Assembly (NCBI GenBank): GCA_009363875.1
Contig: CM018691.1
Span: forward strand, 44,079,399-44,143,398
Length of the DNA stretch: 64,000 nucleotides
Reading direction: 5' to 3'
From: Mikania micrantha
Taxonomy: Eukaryota > Streptophyta > Magnoliopsida > Asterales > Asteraceae
Part shown: piece after piece, positions 56,648 through 64,000 of the stretch
Layout of the letters: every line of letters begins with the position of its first letter
Position numbering within the stretch: the first letter of the stretch is position 1
Made by a program: the position numbers and the translations under genes
The notes under the pieces: model-generated
What the model was told of the DNA's origin: nothing
Database searches by the model: none
The model's input: only the letters and a program-made list of their open reading frames with translations

Positions 56648-57724
56648 ACAATATTAAGAAAAAAAGATTAATTTGTTCATAAGGTGCAGGGCCTTAATGA
56701 TTGGCATATCAATTGAAGCAAATTCAGGATTTGGAGTCATCACCTAAACTACATATTAAAACATCAAAAAATGATATTGTAAAAATATACAAGAAGGATA
56801 AATGTAGTTCTAACCTATTTTATTAGTTCTAAAAACACGGTGTTCAAAGTCAAAGGGTGTGATTTAACCATATTCCAATATTTACAATCGCCTGCAATGG
56901 ATGTTCATTATTTCAAATCCAATTTCAATGTCAACTAATATTGGATGGATGTTGAATTTACCATTTACCCAGTAGTGTTGAATAGGAAACAAATAAGCAT
57001 GAATCACACGTAATTGAGAACTTAACTTGATATTCGATAATTAATTAAGAGAAAGGACAATTAGACTGATTAGGAGAAAGCAATATAAACAAATTAGGAG
57101 AAAGAAATAGACAAACCTTTGGTATTTGAATTTTGCTATAACTGTGCGACTTTAGTATCCCCTACAATTGCTCCGATTGCGAACTGGAATATTCAAATAT
57201 GAGAAAAAAAGATTTTGGGTTCTAGCAAGTAGAAAACATTTGCCATTGCGGTGAGCAAGAATCAGAAATCAGAGGCCCTCACGTGGTTGGAGAGAAACAT
57301 AAATACAAAGTCAACAACATCATTGCTTGAGGTGTTTTTCTGCTATAGAAATCACGTCGAGGCTACTGGTAAAACGCAAGAACCACCGCAGCCACTGTCG
57401 TCGAGTGTGGGGAAACATCGTATGCATTACACCACTCGGCCACCACGAACGTGTGACGAACTTGAGTGAGAAGGAATTTGCTGATCCACCAGCGGTGCGG
57501 CTGTGCCGCTAGATTCCAGTGGGAGGTGGTGCGACTGTGGTCGTAGGAGAGAATGAGAGAGAGATTGGTGCCAGGGTTTTGAATTTTGAATTATGCATTT
57601 TGAGTTTTGAATTCTCCATTTTGAAAGAGTTTCTATATCTAGCATTAAGGGTTGTACCTCAAGCTTAATAGCTTGTACATTTCTTAATTTTAAGACATAT
57701 CCACTTTCTCTCATATACACATAT
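56648..57724. other. No recognised gene
   Basis: There are two small ORFs (57251-57469 and the opposite strand at 57427-57750), but both have composition typical of random sequence. I see no TE termini. Confidence 0.4.
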
Positions 57725-58085
57725 AGGATTGTGATTAAATAATAACTCACTCTTAAAGCAATAACTCAGATAACTTTGACAGGATGAAGCCAAATCTTAG
57801 ATTTTTTTTTTGAACATCATTGTAACACATTTAGAACACTATGTTCTTTTATGTGTTTGCGAAAATTCATCACCATTTGAGAGTTTACATCGTTGTAAGT
57901 TTTGGGCCTAAAACAGTTATAGTGGTGTAAATAAAAATTTGCAACGATCTCTTAAACGGTGATGAATTTTCACAAACTAATAAAAGAACATAGTGTTCTA
58001 AATGTGTTACAATGATGTTCAAAAAAATCCAAGATTTGGCTTCATGTTGGCAAAGTTATATGGGTTATTATTTGAACATTTCCCT
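57725..58085. mobile_element. Fold-back MITE, family A, copy 2
   Basis: The left begins AGGATTGTGATTAAATAATAA and the right ends ATTATTTGAACATTTCCCT, with (TA)n on the right. Subterminal ACATCATTGTAACACA blocks match copy 1 at 48002 on both arms. Confidence 0.85.
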
Positions 58086-58106
58086 ATATATATATATATA
58101 TATAAA

Positions 58107-58135
58107 CTAGGTTGTTTGCGGCCGTGCTTTACTTG
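58107..58135 (-). mobile_element. Possible Helitron 3' terminus (minus strand)
   Basis: On the minus strand AAAGCACGGCCGCAAACAACCTAG is followed by T, in keeping with a GC hairpin plus CTAG end. The hairpin is short, so the call is uncertain. Confidence 0.4.
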
Positions 58136-58501
58136 TTCTCCTTAATTAGTCGGGTATTAGGTGGGATCCAGGGGTTTACTATGAAAGTGGGTTCCTACGG
58201 TTATAAAAAATATATCTGGCTTCTCTATCTCCTAGTGTATATTGTCATTCCTCATCCACTACAAAACCCTCGGTAATTACAAAAACACTCACCTTGCTTG
58301 GTAATTTAAACGATTTGTTTATGGTTTTAATTTCTTGATGTATAGAGTTACATTTTTGAAGTGATAGCCCATTCTTCTCGTTATGTGATTGAAGTCTGAT
58401 TTTTACACTTAATAACGAAAACCGTAATTCCTAAAGAACCCAAGACTTAACAGCTGCATGTTTGATCGCATATAACTCATTTGTGTTATTTTGTATCATA
58501 G

Positions 58502-58576
58502 AAATAAGCCATTTAATTAGCTTGGAGAAGTTGGATTTGAGCTATAATAGGCTGAATGTCACACCAAGTATTCAAG
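58502..58576 (+). pseudogene. LRR receptor-like exon 1
   Basis: A 75-bp exon lies between ATAG and CAAG-GTAAAAG. It encodes one leucine-rich repeat, ISHLISLEKLDLSYNRLN. Exons of one LRR each are typical of the multi-exon LRR receptor-like proteins (Arabidopsis RLP1/13/15/56 clade and tomato CuRe1). The following four pieces continue in order. Confidence 0.75.
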
Positions 58577-58695
58577 GTAAAAGAATACTAAAAACATCAA
58601 TTTATTAAGCTCCTCTAATACTTCAATTGATGTATTATTACAAACATATAAAATTAAATCTTGGTTTTAATTCTCATGATCCTTTTTGTATATAG

Positions 58696-58865
58696 ATTGT
58701 AAGAGTTTAACAAGATTGGAAAAGCTAGAGAGCTTAACCCTTGGACTCTTGGAGACAACAAATTCAACAAGAGCATCATATCATGTCTAAGTTTCCTTCC
58801 ATCCCTCAATACTCTTGATCTTAGTCGTTCTTTTGAATTTGGAACAAGTTCCTTTCCAATGCAAG
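58696..58865 (+). pseudogene. LRR receptor-like exon 2 (frameshifted)
   Basis: This exon encodes CKSLTRLEKLESLTLG and, in another frame, NKSIISCLSFLPSLNTLDLS, both LRR-like. The frame change coincides with a CTTGGACTCTTGGA duplication (8 bp). The donor reads AAG-GCATGT rather than GT. Confidence 0.7.
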
Positions 58866-58954
58866 GCATGTAAATTGCTTTCTTGTAAAATCCTTATCTT
58901 TAAGAAAACAACAAATACATATATTTTATATTTATAGTAACTTATATGTGCAGA

Positions 58955-59027
58955 ATTAGCTTCATTGAGAGAATTAAAGTCACTTGACATGAGAGAGTGT
59001 CAACTTCAGTCACTTACATTCAACGGT
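58955..59027 (+). pseudogene. LRR receptor-like exon 3
   Basis: After TGCAG, ELASLRELKSLDMRECQLQS follows. It is one LRR, ending at GG-TTAAG, where the donor is damaged. Confidence 0.7.
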
Positions 59028-59208
59028 TAAGTTGTTTTTAAAGGCTATTTCCTTTTCAAGTTCCCATCTATCTTTAATAACACAAAGTCTCGTCTTAAAT
59101 GTGATTTTATTTCACATATCATAAATTAAATGTGATAAACTGATATTATGCATTGGTTTTCAATTAATTTTACCAACCTCTTAATTGGATGCATTCATTT
59201 GCATTAGG

Positions 59209-59350
59209 TACCATGAGCAAACTTACGCACTTAAATCTTGATTATAACAATTTCTTCTCGGTGGATGAGGTCCATTACTACAACTTTTCCATCCCTAAGA
59301 TTTATTTCGTTAAGTGGATCCTTTATTGGAGGAAGACTTTTTGCTAATGG
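59209..59350 (+). pseudogene. LRR receptor-like exon 4
   Basis: GTMSKLTHLNLDYNNFFSVDE is one clear LRR. The second repeat is shifted in frame and reads SLSGSFIGGRLF in another frame. Confidence 0.65.
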
Positions 59351-59480
59351 TTTGTTTCTGTGCGATAAGGAACATATTTACAGTCATACTTAAATCATTA
59401 ATTCATTAAGACAGATACTATTTCTTTTTTTTTTTTTCCTTCTAATCGTTAACTGAGTTGAGTGATGTATTCATTTTCAG

Positions 59481-59552
59481 AGGAGCCTAATTTTCCGTAC
59501 TTGAAAGTTTTCATCGAGTCATAACAATTTTAATGGAACATTACCAATAAAA
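59481..59552 (+). pseudogene. LRR receptor-like exon 5
   Basis: After TTTCAG a 72-bp exon begins EEPNFPYLKVF and then, in another frame, has a SHNNFNGTLPIK-like LRR before GGTACACA. A TAA is present in the first frame. Confidence 0.6.
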
Positions 59553-59587
59553 GGTACACATTTTCTTTTTCTTTTTCTTTTTCTTTT

Positions 59588-60068
59588 TAGAGTACATTAC
59601 AGTTTTGACCCTTATGTTTTGACTGCTTTAAATATTTTGGCCTAAAATATAATATTCTATCAATTCAGTCCCTATGTTTTAAACAACTATCGGTTTTGGC
59701 CCCTCAAACTTAACTATTATAACGGTTTTGACCCAAACTCTAACTATGGTTAGAGGCCAAAAACGTTAGTTCTTTAAACCAAATGGGCTGAATTGATAGA
59801 AGATTATATTTTAGACCGAAACAATTAAAACACTTAAACCACATTCAGGGGCGGTGCTTATTGAGGGCCCGAGGGGGCCTCGGCCCCCCTGTTTTTCCGG
59901 CCAGAAGAGTTGATTCAGTAGTATTTCATCGAAAAATCCTTCGGTTTCTCTCGTTTTCTTCCTAAAAATCCTTCGACCCCCTCCGTTTTTCTTCCTAAAA
60001 AACCTTCGGCCCCCTCCGAGCTTTTTTTGAAGCTCCGCCACTGACCACATTGGCCAAAACCGTAACTT
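59588..60068. mobile_element. Possible MITE hosting the next element
   Basis: The ends GTACATTACAGTTTTGACCC and GGCCAAAACCGTAACT are inverted partners. Interior blocks such as TTGATAGA and CAATTCAG also pair. The TSD is unclear. Confidence 0.45.
59846..60043. mobile_element. hAT-type MITE (198 bp)
   Basis: Terminal inverted repeats are CAGGGGCGGTGCTT and AAGCTCCGCCACTG (two mismatches). The 8-bp TSD ACCACATT (59838-59845 and 60044-60051) is perfect. The interior is C-rich with CTTCGGCCCCCTCCG repeats. It is nested in the MITE at 59588. Confidence 0.93.
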
Positions 60069-60251
60069 ATTTTGCTTTTGTTTGTTTATGTGGGAATTTG
60101 GAGTTCATTATGTACTGTACAAGTGGTTAATACATTGACACGTGGTTTGAGAAGGTGACCACTAAAACATGCTTGTGGATCATGGCTAGTTTAAATTCAT
60201 ATGTTGTTTAAAATTGATGAGTAGATATAATCTTTAATAATTCAAACTTTA

Positions 60252-60691
60252 TCTATACTAATATATATACATATATTAGGAGGATACAATGGTCTTTTAT
60301 TAAAAATTCTTATAATTAAGATTTTTACAACTCTTATACCAAGAAGTACAACTTACAAAGCTTTAAAAACCATAAACAAATGTATTTTTACTTTTTAGGT
60401 TGTTGCACATTGATATATTTAAGAAATAAAATGTTAAAGAATACATATATAAGAAACCATATCAAATCAAATAAATCACTTCTTAACATTTATGTCACAT
60501 TTGTTATATCATATTTGATCTTTTAAATTGTGACTTTTTATCATAGTAGTTTTTTAGTTAAATATTAATATTAAATTAAATTAAAAGAGTTGATTTTATG
60601 AAAGTGTGATGGTTTATCTTTTTTACGAACCAAAATCAGCAACTTAAATGTTTGTTTTCCGCCGCATCACGCATGCATCTCATCTCACTAG
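60252..60691 (+). mobile_element. Small non-autonomous Helitron (440 bp)
   Basis: The 5' end TCTATACTAATATATATAC is preceded by A. The 3' end has a CCGCCGCATCACGCATGC stretch and CTCACTAG, followed by T. TC start, CTAG end and insertion between A and T fit a plant Helitron. The 3' hairpin is imperfect. Confidence 0.75.
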
Positions 60692-60850
60692 TTTCCACAT
60701 AGACACATATACCAAATGGTGGCGTAGCACACCGTGACTAGGGAAGTGAAGGTGCCACCTTTGCTGGTCACTGGCCACCCTTCCCCCTTCCTGTCCAGTA
60801 AGGGGCGTGATGGTCTATTGTGATGGAGGTAATATTGCCCATGTTTTAAG

Positions 60851-61306
60851 CAGTGGTGTACTCAAAAAATTTTGTCATGAGGGGCGAAAATTTTTTAGGT
60901 CGTTTAAGGATTACTATATGTTAATTTTTTTTTCTCTATTCTATTCAGGTCGGGTTGGCCAAATCGGGTAGTGTTATGTCAGAAAAAAAGATTTTCAAAC
61001 TAACTTTCATATATAAAAGCATAATAAAAACATAACACTTATAAAGTTGTTATTTACGAGGTTTTATTTTAGAAATATATCCAAAACAACATCTATGAAG
61101 ACTTTTTAAGTAATTTTTCTCCAAAAAACAAGAAAAATTATCACTTAAAATCTCATCACAATTCAGATTATGCAAATTTAAGGGGAACTCTTGCATAATT
61201 TCAAGAGGGTCGGTTAAGATTTTTACATATATTGATATATATACTACTGTAAAAAAAAATTTAAGGAGGGCGGATGCCTCCAACCTCCAAGGTGGGTACG
61301 CCATTG
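60851..61306. mobile_element. hAT-type derivative (456 bp)
   Basis: Ends CAGTGGTGTACTCA and TGGGTACGCCATTG are inverted with three mismatches. An 8-bp TSD fits: GTTTTAAG (60843-60850) versus GTGTTAAG (61307-61314). No transposase remains. Confidence 0.82.
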
Positions 61307-61406
61307 GTGTTAAGTTTTGTTTTTTTTTGTGCTTTTCACCAATCAAAACACTACACCTTACCATCTATTTTTGCTCATAATCACTATAACGCCCTTTTTT
61401 TGCCAC

Positions 61407-61660
61407 ACTTACACTGTCGAAATTGCTTCATTTTTTTGTCATCATCACTAATGTATAACATCCAGTTTTAAGAAAAAAATTAAATACTTTACTTACACTG
61501 TCGACATGGCTTCATTTTTTGGTCATCATCACTAATGTATTACACCCAGATTTAAGAAAAAAAATAAATACTTTACTTACACTGTCGACATGGCTTCAGT
61601 TTTTTGGTCATCATCACCAATGTATTACACCCAGTTTTAAGAAAAAAAATAAATACTTAT
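61407..61660 (+). repeat. 84-bp tandem repeat, three copies
   Basis: Units start at 61407, 61491 and 61575 with ACTTACACTGTCGA. Each includes CATCATCAC, GTATTACACCCAG and a poly(A) run. The second and third copies are most alike. Confidence 0.92.
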
Positions 61661-63045
61661 ATTGAAACCTCTTTTTGGCCTTGCTTTTTTAGGTGTATAT
61701 ATGTTTTAAACCGGCTAAATGACGCTTGAGAAAGTCGAAGTGTTCAAAAGAACAAATTATATTCTAACTTTAAAAGACATTCAAAGTTTCTGAAACAAAT
61801 GTGTCGATTTCTTCCCTAGCTGTAACATTTCTGAAAATTTGTAATAAATATTTTTATTTAAATAAATTATGACGCCATTTGAAATGTCATCTACAAGTTG
61901 TTATACAGTTACATAAATATATCTATATATATGTAGATATAAGTAAACAAATTTGAACATCTTTAATATATATGTATATTAGCAAAGCTACCTTAAACAT
62001 TTTTATATAACTATAGAAGCCGAAGAAATAAAATCAAAACTCACTTTTAAATTTAAACTATTGTTTATAATGATAAGTTTTAGAAAGTTTATAAATAAAT
62101 AAATAATTTAAATAAATAATAAAATTTTATCACAAAAACATTTTTATTTAATAAATAAAACCTTTATAATTTTTTTATAAACTTTAAATAAATATTATAA
62201 ACAACTTTGTTTCAACTATATAATATATATATATATATATATATACATATAAAACCTAAAAATATAACTAAATTAGTTATATTGGTTACAAAACCTTTTT
62301 AATAACAATTTAAAACATTGTTTTAGAAAATTTAGGGGTTAAAAGTGGCAAATCCGAAAGTTCCAATTAAAAGAAAACATGGGAGGACTGATATTGCCAA
62401 TACCCCATAGTTTCTCACCCTCCCCTACCCGGTTTCTATCCATCCAACCCGTTTTCCTATTCTCTCGACCCGGTGCGCAATCCCAATGGTTCCAGCGGAT
62501 TTCCAGCAAATCAAAGCTAATTTTAGCAATGATACGAAGCGCGTAATTGATTTTCCATCGCTAAATGTCTCGATTAACAGCTCGTGAATGCTGAAATCGT
62601 TTCCAAAGATAAGAGATTCGACCGGAATTCAAATTCGAACAAAACATGTATAAAAACTCAAATTAACTCGACCAAAACCTTCCTTTGCTTCTGTCGAGAC
62701 TTTCTGGACACACAAAACATTCTTACAAGTGTTCTAAATCGCGAATCAAGCAGCCTACACCTTCGGCCAATCGTCTCTTCTGCTACAACTCGAAATCGGT
62801 CCAAACGAAACCCAAGGTACCCATTCCATCTCATTCTCTTCGTTTTCAATCACTAAACAAAAGCCCCATGAATTTTCAGATCATCTGAGCCTTGATTGAT
62901 CGAATTCGAAGGAGAAAGGGATTAGGGCTCAAAGGAGTTATGAATGAGGATCAGAAGCAGGGTGATGTTAAAGTATTTTTAAACCAACTATTGTTGGCAA
63001 AATACTCTCTAGATCAACCGGTTACTACCTTGGAGGTATGTGTGA

Positions 63046-63063
63046 TGGTCACGGGTTCGAACC
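63046..63063 (+). repeat. tRNA B box-like sequence inside the right LTR
   Basis: GGTCACGGGTTCGAACCC matches the Pol III B box consensus GGTTCGANNCC. A clear A box is not visible. Confidence 0.5.
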
Positions 63064-63189
63064 CTTCTAACCGGGTTAAAACCGGTTTTTGCCCATTTTT
63101 TTTGTTATTAAACGTTATTTTTAAAATTTTAATTACACAGAAATTTTTTTTAAATATTATATTAATCTGTAATAAAAAAAATGTTATAT

Positions 63190-63360
63190 ACTTAATTTTT
63201 AATTATAACTTTTATTATCAATTATTTATTTACTTATTTATTTATTTTACTTATTTATTTATTTTTATTTATTTACATAAATGAATAAGTTTTTATAAAC
63301 TTATAACCCCTTATCTCATTTATTTATTTATTTATTTATTTACATGTTTTTACTTAATCA
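63190..63360. repeat. (TTTA)n-rich low-complexity run
   Basis: Runs of TTTATTTA, interrupted by TTAC, fill this stretch. Confidence 0.85.
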
Positions 63361-64000
63361 TTTACATAATAGTAATGATAAAATAATTTAATAAGTTTTA
63401 TAAATTTACATAAAATTATAAATAAGTTTTATAAATTTATTTACAACTCTTTACATCATTACTTAGTTATTTATTTATTCCTACTCATTTATTTATTATA
63501 ATAAATGTTATAAACATAATACTTATAATTATCAAAATAATTTTATAAATCAATATTTAAATTTATAAATTTTTAAATAAATACTTTAAGTCAAAAAATT
63601 GTAATTTAAACATTTTACTATTTTCATTTAAATCATAACAAAACTAATTGTATTTATTTAAAACAAATTGAACCCGTTGATCCATTTTAGAACTTAGTTA
63701 GATCCATAGAATGACATAGTTTTGTTAAACATATGCCTATTTAGGTGAACATTGAAATTGTGTTGGATATTATTTGGATCATACTTTGACATTTATCAAG
63801 ACTACCAAGAACACTAAGGTGAGTTTTCATAGCCCCTCTTTTACTATTTTTGTTTTAGGGGTGAAACATGCAACTTATTCATTTCATTTACTTGTGAACT
63901 TAGCTAATGGACTTATAGTTAGTGAACTTTAGCTAAGCATAGGCATTGATCACATTCATTTTAGTGACTATGATAGATCTATTGGACCGACCATCCCACC

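Larger units (their letters stand above)
61821..64000 (+). mobile_element. 5' portion of a Gypsy LTR leaving the window
   Basis: TGTAACATTTCTGAAAATTTG at 61821 resembles the starts of plant Gypsy LTRs. Further on, a B box-like GGTCACGGGTTCGAACCC lies at 63046-63063. A CTAAGGTGAGTTTTCATAGCCCC block near 63816 matches the block at about 85 and 32285 in the other LTRs. The LTR is over 2.1 kb and its end is beyond the window. Confidence 0.65.

Overview
This window looks like intergenic DNA of a plant nuclear genome. It is AT-rich, has no intact host gene, and is built almost entirely of transposable elements (TEs) nested in one another. The element types (Tekay-type chromoviruses with LTRs of 2-5 kb, a Sirevirus-like Copia element with an extra ORF, MULE, hAT, PIF/Harbinger and Helitron pieces) indicate a eudicot. 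The style of the LTRs suggests the daisy family (Asteraceae), but that is an inference.

Layout. (1) 1-4073: an LTR cut by the window edge, an inverted decayed LTR fragment, and a solo Copia LTR with a 5-bp target-site duplication (TSD). (2) 4074-26907: a minus-strand Sirevirus-like Copia element. Its gag-pol is broken by frameshifts and stops, and a long env-like/additional ORF follows pol. That extra ORF was split by a plus-strand Gypsy element (Gypsy 1, 6050-17426, TSD TCATT). (3) 26908-28200: no convincing gene, then an array of CACGTA-type palindromic repeats. (4) 28289-44450: a MULE transposase pseudogene split by a second, very young Gypsy element (Gypsy 2, 29219-43538, TSD CTATG). Gypsy 2 has two 4749-bp LTRs with about six differences between them and one uninterrupted gag-pol ORF. 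(5) 44450-45040: a GC-richer block with a run of RNA-like hairpins and an Athila-like ORF1 fragment. (6) 45040-52430: AT-rich DNA with a decayed LTR, three kinds of DNA-transposon derivative, a 30-unit minisatellite and a 351-bp near-perfect palindrome. (7) 52427-60700: Helitron termini around fragments of host genes (an HSP70/HSP110-like exon, and a chain of LRR receptor-like exons) plus more MITEs. (8) 60851-64000: a hAT derivative, an 84-bp triplication, and the start of another LTR that leaves the window.

History read from the nesting: the Copia element and the MULE are old. Gypsy 1 inserted later (about 1% LTR divergence by eye, five nonsense codons, no frameshift). Gypsy 2 is the youngest (about 0.13%). 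The main points for follow-up are Gypsy 2 (recent, with an unusual promoter-like LTR holding about 29 GGCCCA motifs), the extra 5' ORF and 23-bp minisatellite in the leader of Gypsy 1, the hairpin cluster at 44466-44918, and the Helitron-associated host gene fragments. All counts and divergences were made by eye.
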